This document shows, one piece after another, positions 1-10,560 of a stretch of DNA of 64,000 bases. Source of the DNA: Citrus sinensis. Taxonomy: Eukaryota > Streptophyta > Magnoliopsida > Sapindales > Rutaceae. The translations under genes and the position numbers were made by a program. Where the stretch lies: contig NC_068563.1 of NCBI RefSeq assembly GCF_022201045.2, positions 13,613,001-13,677,000 of the forward strand. The letters are read 5' to 3'. Positions within the stretch are counted from its first letter, which is position 1, and each line of letters opens with the position of its first letter. The notes beneath the pieces are model-generated. The model did not search any database and had not been told where the DNA came from. It was given only the letters and a program-made list of their open reading frames with translations.

Positions 1-785
1 AACCCCATGAGCTATCGATGTAATGTTCCGTAACAACCATATACCCTTTCTTTTGGTTACTAGCAGTCCATATATATGTAGTCACTGCAATTCTACTCTC
101 ACAAGTTTCCAAAATACTCATTGCCTTTGGCTTTTCAATATCGTAATGCTTCAAAATTTCAGCTTTGATATTTTTCTACTAATAGTCTCAATTGAAGGTT
201 GGTGAAGCTTTAATAGTTCGTAAAACCCAATATATTCAACAAATGATAACGGAAGCTCATGCAGTACAATCATTCTAACTATAAAAACCTTCACTGTTGC
301 CATATCCCACTTTGGTTCAGTACTATAATTACTAAGAATAGTGGTTCCATCTGCTTTAGAAGAAAAAGAAAGGTGCATTTGCTGCACATTCTTGAATGAC
401 CTTTTAAGACAACGTTTAGTATCATTAATCAAGTGATTAGTGCCTTGAGAATAATGTCCTTGCATAACTAACCCACAATAATTACAAATCGCTTGAACTT
501 CCTTGCCTAACTTAATTTTTTTAAAATGATTCCAAGTATTAAAACTAATCGACCTGAACTACTCTCTTTGCTGTCAGCGCCTTGTTTTTTTTAAGCGACA
601 ACAGTAGTATTACCCCTACCGCCACGACCACTCCCACTCCTACTCCCCTGCTCTACTGTTGTTGAATCATGTTCTAATTCAGTAGTTGTATCATTATTTT
701 CTACTGCCATATCCATGACAACCCTCACACCCACACTTTCATCAGTCTCGGAGATATCTAAATCAACTCTTTGTTCATTTTCCAT
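1..785 (-). pseudogene. hAT-superfamily transposase, N-terminal part, broken
   Basis: Read on the minus strand this is the start of a RICESLEEPER/Ac-like hAT transposase that runs off the left edge. An ATG at 785 opens an acidic, Gly/Arg-rich leader that stops at 591. About 545-465 encodes a BED-type zinc finger (WNHF, then CNYC and a later H..C pair) in a shifted frame. 465-151 encodes the family motif LSFVEYIGF and a region ending SRKISKLKF, followed by a stop. After another frameshift, about 150-1 encodes SILETCESRIAV, then TTYIWT and NQKKGYMVVT, which are unmistakable hAT motifs. The family has an Asp where TTYIWT has Tyr; that Asp is believed to be the first catalytic acidic residue. With one stop, two frameshifts and this substitution it is a fossil. 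Confidence 0.85.
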
Positions 786-870
786 TACGAATTTAACAGC
801 CTACAAGAATTATGTCAAAACAAATTAAACTAACCCACCATTCCTTAAATTTCTTCCATTTTATATGTTA

Positions 871-1008
871 TTTTTTACTGTAACAACGTTCTAACATTTT
901 AAAGATACCATTTCGAATCTATTAACAACAACAATTTATTTTTAACTATAACAGCGTTCTAACATTTTAAAGATACAATTTTGAATCTATTAACAGCAAC
1001 AATCAACA
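871..1008. repeat. tandem duplication, about 70 bp x 2
   Basis: Two adjacent copies share the core CGTTCTAACATTTTAAAGAT followed by AATCTATTAACA. They differ at several positions, so the duplication is not recent. It lies in the presumed 5' leader of the hAT remnant. Confidence 0.75.
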
Positions 1009-1250
1009 ATATTTCAAGCATAAATCAAATAACAAAGCATAACACAACACAAATCAATATCAGAGCAAACATAGCACAAATCACATAAGTCAAAACAAAG
1101 TATAACAGCGGCAAAACGAAAGGCCAAAAACTCACAATTCACGCCAGCCTATCAATGGTGTTCACGGCAACCGATGGTGAAGGTGAGTTGTCACAGCTCA
1201 AAAAAGATTGTCGATGATGATGAATAGAGGAGTTGCCAAGCTGCAAGCAT

Positions 1251-1373
1251 GCGACGGTGGTGAACCAAACGAGTTGCGACGGTGGGGAACCAAACGAGTT
1301 GCGACGATGGGGAACCCGACCTTGCGATAGTGGCAAACCCAACCTTGCGACGGTGGCGAACCCAGCCGATTAG
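1251..1373. repeat. minisatellite, 22-25 bp units, about five copies
   Basis: Units start GCGACGGTGG and continue GGAACCMRAC with variants, five in a row. Short ORFs reading through it on the minus strand are low-complexity shadows. Confidence 0.7.
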
Positions 1374-1640
1374 AAAATTAGAAATATTATAATGTTTTTG
1401 GCTTAATATACTAGAGTTATTAAAATACTCATGTGACATTAGTGATTGTTTAACGGAGTTTAACGATTTAGTGGTGAAATAATAAAAACTAAAATGTTGG
1501 GTGGGAAAACATAACTGTAAAAAATTTTGAGTAAAGTGATATGTTAAAAAAAAAGTTAAATGGTAAAATGATAATAACGTTGTTGTTTTGTATGATTATT
1601 AACTGCATAACAGCTATAATAAAAGCAAATAGAATAGGAC
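1373..1640. repeat. diverged direct repeat, copy 1
   Basis: Begins near AATATTATAATGTTTTTGGC and ends with AAGCAAATAGAATAG. The same order of blocks recurs at 1894-2155. Possibly two copies of a small non-autonomous element or old LTRs; the family is not recognised. Confidence 0.55.
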
Positions 1641-1893
1641 ATGCGTATTGCTATTTATTTTTCCTTAAGAGATATTATTATTTTATCATTTAATTTTCCT
1701 TGAATGTCATTTTATTTTATTAAAATTTTGCTGACAAACCATTAAAAATAACATAAATTTTAATGGAATCTATTGCACAAATATATTTTTGACCTTTTAC
1801 ATTGTGTAAGTACAATTTAATCCTCTAAATTTACATAGAGATGATGCTTTTAATTGACAATTTAATTATTTTCAATATCGAAAATAATCAATT

Positions 1894-2155
1894 AAAAAAT
1901 TAAAAATATTATAATGTTTTTGGCATGATATACTACAGCTCTTAAAATACTCCTGTGAAATCACCATGTTTTAACAAAAAAAAGTTTAATAATGAAATAA
2001 TTAAAACAAGAATGTTAGTTGGGAAAAAATAACTATAAGAAAATTTTGATAGTAAAGTGATATGCTAAAAATATTTAGCAAAATGATAATATTCTTATCA
2101 TTTATTATGAATATTACTTGTGCACAACAACAATAATAAAGCAAATAGAATAGAA
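1894..2155. repeat. diverged direct repeat, copy 2
   Basis: Partner of 1373-1640, sharing start and end blocks (AATATTATAATGTTTTTGGC and GCAAATAGAATAG) with many indels between. It ends about 35 bp before the insertion point of the Copia element at 2191. Confidence 0.55.
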
Positions 2156-2190
2156 AATGAGAAATTCTAAAGTACAACAGAGGTACTACA

Positions 2191-2422
2191 TATTAGCCAA
2201 ACATGTACATAGATAACTACTCTCTGTTTCAATAACTTGTAATCTTATCTTATAGCTCTTTACCGTTATCTTGTAATTATCATATAGGCTATGGCTTAGC
2301 TTGTATTTATCTTATAGGCTATGACTTATCTTATAGTGTTTGGCTTATCAGCCAAGTATGCCTGACTTGTATAAATTGTAATGTTACTCATTGATAAATT
2401 ATTGATTCATACAATTTCTTCA
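2191..2422 (+). repeat. 5' LTR of Copia element 1
   Basis: 232 bp, starting TATTAGCC (the usual TG is degenerate) and ending TTCTTCA. It holds two copies of a 30-bp unit around ATAGGCTATGGCTTAGC, whereas the 3' LTR holds three. Apart from that there are only about five substitutions between the LTRs. Confidence 0.93.
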
Positions 2423-2434
2423 TGGTATCAGAGC
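2423..2434 (+). promoter_or_regulatory. primer-binding site, initiator Met-tRNA type
   Basis: TGGTATCAGAGC lies immediately after the 5' LTR and is the usual plant retrotransposon site complementary to the initiator methionine tRNA 3' end. Confidence 0.9.
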
Positions 2435-2470
2435 TCTAGTCTCTAAAGAGCACATTTTTTCCTTTTTATA

Positions 2471-3420
2471 ATGGCTGATCAAACAACACCTACTTCTACA
2501 GCCATTTCCCCTACCCAACAACCCAACAATCTACTGGGTATATCTCTATTGATGCTGCTGCTGCACAGCTTCCTTTGAAACTTACACCAGAAAACTATTT
2601 TACTTGGCGAGCTCATTTTTTATCCCCTGCTTTTGGTTATGATCTTATCAAATACATAGATGGATCATTTCCATGGCCAGACCTAACATTAACCTCTAGC
2701 AATGAAACTGTATCCACCCCAAACCCAGCATACCTTCATTGGAAACGTCAAGATCAATTGATCTTTCATTCCATCATTGCCTACTCTTCAGAAAGAGTTG
2801 CTCCACTAATTGCTTGTTCCACAACATCCAAACAAGCGTGGGATAAGTTAGCAAGACTTTATTCCAATCATAGCCGTAGCCATGTGTTTTCGCTAAGAGA
2901 GCGTCTAGCTCGCCCTCGTCGTGGATCACAATCTGTGGCAGATTATCTCAATTCCCTGAGATCTACTGCTGATGAATTATCATTGATTGATGTACCCATC
3001 ACTGATGACGATATTGTGGTTCATATTGCTAATGGAGTTGGCGCAGAATTCAAAGAAATAATTGCTGGGGTAAGAACACGTGAAACTATTATTTCTTTTG
3101 ACGAGTTATATGACAAGTTGGTTGATTTTGAAGCAACTTTGAAACGAGCAGATCCAGTGGCAATTTCTCATGTTACGACTAATGCTACACAATGACAATA
3201 TAATAAGCATGGTGCAAATCACAAGCAAGGAAACCATGGCTCTCCTATGCCACATCAAAATGGCCAATTTAATAATGGTCAATTTTCTTCCCACCCCATA
3301 ATGCCTCCAACTATCAAAATTTCACCAATAATAATGCTAATTTTGTAAGAAAGGATTTGGCTATAAGGGATTTTGTCACCTTTGTGAGCAAAAAGGTCAC
3401 ATAGCCAAAGACTGTCCAGT
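2471..3420 (+). pseudogene. Copia 1 gag, broken
   Basis: An ATG at 2471 opens a Gag leader (MADQTTP...). A frameshift near 2500-2530 moves the rest into the frame that runs from about 2550 to 3195, with typical Copia Gag motifs such as NYFTWRAHF and AWDKLARLY. A zinc knuckle of C-x2-C-x4-H-x4-C form (CHLCEQKGHIAKDC) lies at 3374-3415 in another frame. The breaks show it is inactive. Confidence 0.88.
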
Positions 3421-3459
3421 TTCTCCTCTTGCAAAAATACTCCGATGTTGAACCACACC

Positions 3460-4720
3460 ATTACATCCAATATGGTTTCCCCAAATTGGCTTGTTGATAG
3501 TGTTGCCTCACATCATGTCACAGGGAATTTTAAAAATCTAACAACTGCTTCTCCCTTACCAAGGTTCTGATTCAGTTTTAGTTGGAAATGGTACAGGTTT
3601 GAGTATTTTTCACACTGGATCTTTATCTTTATCTTCCCCTCATACCAAATTTTCTTTGCATGATGTTCTTTATGTCCCCTCTATGAATAAAAATCCAATC
3701 TCCGTATCTCAATTTTTTGCTTCAAATAATACCTCTATTGAATTCTTTCCTGAATTTTTTCATGTGAAGGACATGACCACGGGGGCGATTTTATTGCAAG
3801 GCTAGAATAAGGATGGAGTGTATGAGTGGCCAAATTCATTCTTTAGCAAATCGTCTGCACCACTTTCCTGTGTCACTATTAAACCTTCATCTTCCATTTG
3901 GCATTAGCGTCTTGGTCATCCGTCAACAGAAGTTTTAAATCATCTTTTGCGTTTTCTTCATTTATCTATTTCTGGGTCTTTAGTTCTTCTATTATGTGAG
4001 TCTTGTTTATGAAAAAAAAGTCATCGCCTCCCTTTTGGAGAGTCCACATTGAAAAGTAGTAGTCCTCTTGAACTTGGTTATTTGGATGTGTGGGGTCCTT
4101 CTCCTGTTACATCGTTGAATGGTTACAAATATTATGTGATTTTTGTTGATCACTTTACCAAGTATATTTGGCTTTATCCATTGTGATTCAAATCTGATGT
4201 CTTTGGTACGTTTTTTCAATTTAAGAACAATATTGAAAATTATTTTAAGACCAATATTGTGTCTGTTTACACTGATGGAGGTGGGGAATTTATTAAACTC
4301 AAAGATTTTTTTCTTAAGTGTGGCATTTCTCATTTATATACACCACCTTATACCCCACAGCATAATGGAACAGCTGAACGTAGACACCGACACGTTGTTA
4401 AAACCGGGATAACACTATTGTACCAAGCATCATTACCACCAAAATTTTGGTCATTTGCCTTCCAGACAACTGTCTATTTAATTAATAGGCTACGTTCTCG
4501 TACCACTGGCATGCAATGTCCTTTCCAATTACTGTTTAAAGAGACTCCTAATTACAATAAACTAAAAATATTTGGGTGTCTTTGTTATCCATAGCTTCGG
4601 CCATACACTCACAACAAATTACAACCACATTCACTTCCCTGTGTTTTTCTAGGATATTGCTCTCAACAAAGTACCTATAAATGCTTAGAGCCTAAGTCTG
4701 GGAAAAATTTTATTTCACGA
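3460..4720 (+). pseudogene. Copia 1 protease and integrase, broken
   Basis: The aspartic protease motif reads WLVDSVASHH (3487-3516): the Gly of DSG is Val, which should abolish protease activity. The GAG-pre-integrase motif (WH*RLGHPS) has a stop. The integrase core follows, with first Asp in GYLDVWG, second in YTDGGGEF (4267-4290) and Glu in NGTAERRHRH. Stops interrupt at several places, for example after WLYPL and after FGCLCYP. Confidence 0.88.
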
Positions 4721-5264
4721 GATGTGCAATTTGTTGAGTCTGTATTTCCCTATAACTCTATTACTTCTACTTTGCCTTCTTTCTCTACTTTACCTATAGC
4801 GTCTTGGCTTCCTCATTTGTTTCATGTATCTAGTCCCACTGTTTCAACTTCCAATTCTAATGCCACTCGGTCACTTGCCTCATCTGACAATGCAATGACA
4901 TCGCACTTGGGCTCATGTTCTTTGTCTGCAGAAAATTCTAATTCAAATATACAACCTCCAAGTTCATTCCAGAAGAACTCTCTTGACCCCACCCCCAATA
5001 ATCTTTCATCATACCCACCAAATACTAGCTCCACCACCATAAGTTCCCAGATCCTCACGTCCTTATCATCTCCTAATTCTATTAAAATTCCACCCACCAT
5101 TCCAGAACCCAATAATCCTCATTCAACCTTATCTAAACCTCCTTCTTCATCAAATCCACTTGTTCGAACACATCCAATGACAACCCGCTCCCAAAATAAC
5201 ATCCATAAACAAAAAAAAAAATTCTTCCACTTTAGACCATCTACAAGTACACTCCAATCATCCA

Positions 5265-6800
5265 TTGCCAACTTCTTGTGAACCCACCTCCATTACACAG
5301 GCACTTAAAGATCCTCAATGGCTTGCTGCCATGACTATTGAATATCGTGCCCTTATCTCCAATAACACATGGGACCTTGTACCTCCATCACCTAATCAGA
5401 ACCTTGTTGGCAGTAAGTGGGTTCGTGTTAAAAGGAAACCTGATGGTAGTATTGATCGATTTAAAGCTCGTCTAGTAGCTAAAGGTTTCCATCAGCGTCC
5501 TGGGATTGATTTTCATGAAACTTTCAGTCCAGTTATTAAGCCTACTATAGTTCAATTGGTTATTTGCCTAGCCTTGGCATATGGCTGGTCCTTATGGCAA
5601 CTGGATATTAATAATACTTTTCTCCATGGTCATCTTCAAGAGGAAGTGTTCATGAAACAACCCAGTGGTTTTGTTGATTCTAACAAACCTAATTTTTTGT
5701 GCAGGTTGAATAAATCAATTTATGGCTTAAAACAGGCTCCATGTGCATGGTTTACAGCTTTACATTATTTTCTACTTGCTTATGGTTTTCATCAATGTCG
5801 ATCTGATGCATCATTGTTTATTTATAACACAAATGGTGTACGAGTCTAGTTTCTTGCCTACGTTGATGACATTATTATAACGGGCAGCCATAATGCATTT
5901 ATTTCTCATTTCATTGATGCTCTTTCAGCTAAATTCTCTCTCAAAGATTTGGGGGCTTTAAACTATTTTTTAGGTGTTGAGCTTGTTCAAACAACCACTG
6001 TAATTCTCTTGTCACAGCACTCTTACATTTGTGACCTCCTGCAGCGTTTTGGCATGTGTGATGCTAAAGCAGTTGGTACTCCTCTTTCCTCCTCAGTCAC
6101 ACTTCAATTAAATGATGGGGCACCACTAGCTGATTCCACTCTATATCGTCAACTTATTGGAGCCTTACAGTATCTAACGTTAACTCAACCGGATATTAGT
6201 TTTGTTGTCAACAAATTATCTCAGTTCATGCGACAACCTTGACAAATTCATTGGCAAGCTGCTAAGTGAATACTTAGATATTTGAAAGGGACAATTTTTC
6301 ATGGTTTACATCTACGCTCATCTCAGTCGCATTCCTTGCTAGCTTACTCTGATTCTGATTGGGGAGGAAATCTTGATGATCGCAATTCTACTAGTGCCTA
6401 TGTTATTTATTTTGGAGGTAATCCAATTTCATGGTCATCCAAAAAGCAACGTTCTGTTGCTCGCTCATCTACAGAGGCAGAATTTTGAGCAATGGCTGCT
6501 GTTGTTTCATAAATATGTTGGATCAGGAACTTGTTGGATGAACTTGGTATAAACTTTTCTATGCATGTTCTACATTGTGATAATCTTGGAGCGACATACG
6601 TATGTTCAAATTCGATTTATCACTCAAAGATGAAACACGTAGAAATTGATTTTTATTTTGTTCGTGATAAAATTGCAGCAGGTCTTCTTTGTGTTTCTCA
6701 TATTCCTTCAGAAAATCTGTTGGCTGATACCTTAACCAAACCACTGTCTCGCAGTCGTTATATTGATACACGTTCCAAGCTAGGAGTTCTAGATGGAACA
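5265..6800 (+). pseudogene. Copia 1 reverse transcriptase and RNase H, broken
   Basis: The RT block starts with the SNNTWDLVPP region and includes KARLVAKGF, LDINNTFLHG and SIYGLKQAPCAWF. A TAG at 5847-5849 cuts the frame just before the intact YVDD catalytic motif at 5859-5870. RNase H motifs SDSDWGG, SSTEAEF, HCDNLGA and ADTLTKPLS follow, split by further stops near 6241, 6266, 6486 and 6510. The upstream serine/proline-rich stretch at 4724-5230 is the usual variable linker between integrase and RT. Confidence 0.88.
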
Positions 6801-6817
6801 CCTATCTTGTGGGGGCG

Positions 6818-7079
6818 TATTAGCCAAACATGTACATAGATAACTACTCTCTGTTTCAATAACTTGTAATCTTATCTTATAGCTCTTTACCATTATCTTG
6901 TAATTATCATATAGGCTATGGCGTAGCTTGTATTTATCTTATAGGCTATGGCTTAGCTTGTATTTATCTTATAGGCTATGACTTATCCTATAGTGTTTGG
7001 GTTATCAGCCAAGTATGCCTGACTTGTATAAATTGTAACGTTACTCATTGATAAATTATTGATTCATACAATTTCTTCA
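6818..7079 (+). repeat. 3' LTR of Copia element 1
   Basis: 262 bp, identical in ends to the 5' LTR but with one additional 30-bp ATAGGCTATGG... unit, which explains the whole length difference. Confidence 0.93.
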
Positions 7080-7169
7080 CTACATTGGTTAATGTATGTA
7101 TGTCATGTCTAGTTTAATTTAATATTACTACAAATTACATGGTGGTTTTCTAAAAACAAATGCACAAAT

Positions 7170-7170
7170 A

Positions 7171-7202
<32 letters not shown>

Positions 7203-7203
7203 T
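7170..7203. repeat. (AT)n(AC)n microsatellite
   Basis: An uninterrupted TA dinucleotide run followed by a short CA run, in otherwise plain intergenic sequence. Confidence 0.9.
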
Positions 7204-7566
7204 ATTTAATTAAATTTAATATAATTGATGGATTCTAGAATCTCTCCACACGTGGAGGAGAATCCAACTACTAAGAAACAAATTGAGTCATATGTTTGTA
7301 ACTTGTTGGGGCAAATGTTGTAACAATTATGGATTATTTTTCTGAAAACTACCCGTACCTACCAAATTAATTAGCTCGGATTTGTCCTTGCAATTTTTAC
7401 TTACATCCTTACATTCTATGGCCTTTCCAGATTTTTCTTATCCACATTCTAAACAAGTCGGCTGAATCTTTGACTAACTATAAAAACAATTAATAGTTTG
7501 AATTCATCATTGATCAATCATTGTGTTAAAAACACTATCCACTTCATTATGCCCGAATAAACCAAA

Positions 7567-7758
7567 GAGTAGTGCTACACATCCCAAATTTTTTATCCTA
7601 AAAAATTATCTCAAATGACGTGGCATTTATCAATTGGTTGGTGAGACAATACAATTAATTCACTTGGATATTGTAAAGAATTATCAACCACTCAATTAAT
7701 GACACATCATTTGGGATAACTTTTTGGGATAAAAAATTTAGGATGTGTAGCATTACTG
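7567..7758. mobile_element. MITE with about 50-bp terminal inverted repeats and 9-bp TSD
   Basis: The ends AGTAGTGCTACACATCC and its complement, continuing through AAATTTTTTATCC and TTATCYCAAATGA, pair over about 50 bp. A perfect direct repeat TAAACCAAA flanks it (7558-7566 and 7759-7767). The paralogous UGT promoter at 32494-32510 has the uninterrupted empty site (CGAATAAGCCAAAATGCTTA). Nine-base duplications suggest a Mutator-like origin; an 8-bp hAT-type reading cannot be fully excluded. Confidence 0.88.
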
Positions 7759-7804
7759 TAAACCAAAATGCTTATGCAGAATCTGACATCACCACTAAGG
7801 TAGC

Positions 7805-8758
7805 CTTTATTTTTCGAAATATAGTGGGAATCTTAAAAGAATTAAAATTCTAAAATTAGAAGTGTGGAGTGGAATTGAGAGAATATTATTTACTTACATT
7901 GAAATAAAAGTCTAGAATAGGAATCAAAATTCCATTTATTTGTTTACTTTAGTTTAGATAGGGAGTGAATTATTTCAAATTATAATTTTACCTTATTTAA
8001 AGAGTTGGCGCTTTTAATTACAAAGTGAAAAAAAATGTTTGTAAATAAACTATTTATTTTATTATTAATTTTAATTATATGAATTATTAATATTCTTAAT
8101 TATATTAATCACGATTTTTTATCAATTTTAGTTCTAATTATGTCAATTAAAATTATTGATAAGAGCAATACAATGAAATATTATTATAAATAATATAGTA
8201 TATAATTAATATTTTATAATAATAAAGTATTTTATATTATTAATTACTAATATTAAAAAATATATTATTATTAAAAATAAAAATATCATAATATTTATAT
8301 TTTCAAATAAAGATAGTGTATAGTAATATTATTAATTCTCTATGAATACAATAATATTATTCTTAAGTAATTTTAACTTAGAATCAACATAAGTTAATAT
8401 TTTCAACTAAATATAAAAATATTATATTTAAATAAATTTAATATTATTATTTTTAATGAATGCAATATTATTAAATAATATGATCATATTATTTAAATAA
8501 ATATAATATTATTATTTTAAATAAACATACCTTTATTCTATGTTAATAATATAATTATATTATATTTAATAAATAATAATAAAAAAGAAAAAGAAGAAAG
8601 TAGATTTCCACTCCATCTTCACTCCACACTAAAAACAAAAAAATGAGTGTACCCCACAGACTTCCACTTCTCTTCTTAAATTTCTCTTCTTAAATGTACA
8701 AATAGACATTACAGTACGCTCCCCCTCTAGCAATTAATCGCACAATAAAGTGCTAACA
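7805..8758. other. AT-rich insertion in the leader of the left UGT copy
   Basis: The sequence just left of 7805 (AAATGCTTATGCAGAATCTGACATCAC-type block) matches the block directly upstream of the intact UGT, which there lies only about 20-30 bp before the ATG. Here about 950 bp of very AT-rich DNA separates them. Near its ends are inverted blocks AGTGTGGAGTG (about 7860) and CACTCCACACT (about 8622), so it may be a non-autonomous DNA element, but I could not define termini. No ORF. Confidence 0.5.
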
Positions 8759-8771
8759 TTCCTTTGTACAG

Positions 8772-10285
8772 ATGACAAGAGGAGATTCACTCGTCTATGC
8801 AACTTCAGCCATGATATCCGAAGCTAGCCAGTTTCATTTTCTCTTGCTTCCTTTCTTGGCTCAAGGTCATTTGATTCCCATGATTGATATTGCCAGATTG
8901 CTTGCACAGCATGGAGCTATTGTGACTATTGTCACAACGCCGGTTAATGCAGCAAGATTCAAAACAGTGCTCGCTCGTGCCACACAATCTGGGCTACAAA
9001 TTCGACTTACTGAGATACAGTTTCCTTGGAAAGAAGCAGGATTACCAGAAGGTTGCGAGAATATAGACATGCTTCCCTCGATAGACTTGGCCTCCAAGTT
9101 CTTCAATTCTCTTAGCATGCTTCAATTGCCTTTTGAAAATTTGTTCAAAGAGCAAACTCCTAAGCCCTGCTGCATAATCTCTGACATGGGCCATCCTTGG
9201 ACGGTCGATACTGCTGCCAAGTTCAATGTTCCAAGGATTATTTTCCATGGATTTTCTTGCTTCTGTCTCTTGTGCATGAACCTCTTGCGCGATTCAAAGG
9301 TTCACGAGAATGTTGCATCTGATTCAGAATACTTTAATATACCTGGTTTGCCTGATCACATCGAATTTACAAGAGTTCAGATACCAATACCCACCCATAA
9401 GCGTGATGACAAGAAAGAGCTTCGAGAGAAAATTTGGGCTGCTGAAAAGAAAACATACGGGGCTATTATAAATACCTTCGAAGAGATAGAGTCGGCATTT
9501 GTTGAAGGCTGCAAGAAAGGCAAACAAGGAAAAGTTTGGTGCATCGGGCCTGTTTCTCTGTGCAACAAAGAAAGCATAGACAAGGTTGAGAGAGGTAACA
9601 AAGCAGCAATTGATGTTCCCGAATGCTTAACATGGCTTGATTCGCAACAACCAAGCTCGGTAGTGTATGTTTGTCTGGGAAGTATTTGCAATCTAACATC
9701 TTCACAACTGATTGAGCTTGGTTTAGGCCTGGAAGCATCTAAGAAACCATTTATTTGGGTTACAAGGGTAGGAAGTAAATTAGAAGAACTAGAGAAATGG
9801 CTTGTAGAAGAAAATTTTGAAGAAAGGATTAAAGGGACAGGTCTTTTGATCCGAGGTTGGGCACCACAAGTAATGATATTGTCACACCCTGCAGTAGGAG
9901 GATTCTTAACACATTGTGGCTGGAATTCATCTCTGGAAGGGATATCAGCCGGGGTTCAAATGCTTACATGGCCACTTTTTGCAGACCAATTTTGTAACGA
10001 GAAGTTGATTGTGGAAGTTTTAAGGATTGGTGTGAGTGTTGGAGTGGAAGTTCCAATGAAGTTTGGGAAGAAGAGAAGATTGGAGTGTTGGTGAAGAAGG
10101 AAGATGTCCAAACGGCTATAAACATACTAGTGGATGATGGAGAAGAAAGAGATGCAAGAAGAAGAAGAGCCAAAGAGTTTGGAGAGTTGGCACAGAGAGC
10201 TTTAGAAGAAGGGGGATCTTCCTATAACAATATCAAATTGTTTATCCAAGATATCATGCAACAGCCATCCTCAGAAGTGATATAA
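8772..10285 (+). pseudogene. UDP-glycosyltransferase, UGT73 family-like, frameshifted
   Basis: Single-exon family-1 glycosyltransferase that would transfer a sugar from a UDP-sugar to a small acceptor in the cytosol. The first ATG (8772) adds 13 residues before the start usual for UGT73C-type proteins ([10 protein letters not shown], 8811). The catalytic His in AQGHLIP (residue 33) and the Asp in CIISDM are present, as is the whole PSPG box from WAPQ to DQ. At 10065-10067 there are three Gs where the intact paralogue has four. The frame therefore shifts soon after the PSPG box and ends at 10094 ([10 protein letters not shown]). The original C-terminus continues at 10085-10285 ([11 protein letters not shown]...). 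The last alpha-helical segment, which packs on the N-domain, is lost. A sequencing error in the G run is possible. Its promoter is also disturbed by a MITE and an AT-rich insertion. Confidence 0.88.
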
Positions 10286-10511
10286 GTATTGTTCCTTTAA
10301 TTTCATATTGTTATCCTTACCTTGATTTAAAAAAATTTTAATTTGGATTTTTGTTTCAAGTTTGTTTGATAAAATATTGCGATTAAATGAAAATTGACAA
10401 TTACTGCTTATCACGGGTATCATGTGCCCCTAGGACATGAAAGGAAACAGAACAAAGTGAAGCTGGCTTGCTTCTGTATCCATGGCAATTTTCTTGAAGT
10501 CAGAAAAGACT

Positions 10512-10560
10512 AATGGGGTTGAGATTTGAGATTTGAGATTTGAGATTTGAGAACCCCATT
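10512..10560. repeat. heptamer array bracketed by inverted repeats
   Basis: Four and a half copies of GAGATTT (10521-10551) sit exactly between AATGGGGTT (10512-10520) and AACCCCATT (10552-10560), a perfect 9-bp inverted pair. Confidence 0.85.

Larger units (their letters stand above)
786..2185. other. non-coding AT-rich stretch with several repeats
   Basis: No credible gene. It contains the 5' flank of the hAT remnant, a tandem duplication (871-1008), a GC-richer minisatellite (1251-1373) and two diverged direct copies of a roughly 260-bp unit (1373-1640, 1894-2155), each listed separately. Confidence 0.6.
2191..7079 (+). mobile_element. Complete but dead Ty1/Copia retrotransposon (Ale/Retrofit-like)
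   Basis: A 4889-bp element flanked by a perfect 5-bp target duplication CTACA (2186-2190 and 7080-7084). It has 232- and 262-bp LTRs, a primer-binding site directly after the 5' LTR, and the Copia order gag, protease, integrase, reverse transcriptase, RNase H. A purine tract (TTGTGGGGGCG) abuts the 3' LTR. The small size, short LTRs and pol motifs fit the Ale/Retrofit lineage (inferred). All reading frames contain stops or shifts, so it cannot act autonomously. It sits about 1.7 kb upstream of the broken UGT. Confidence 0.93.
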
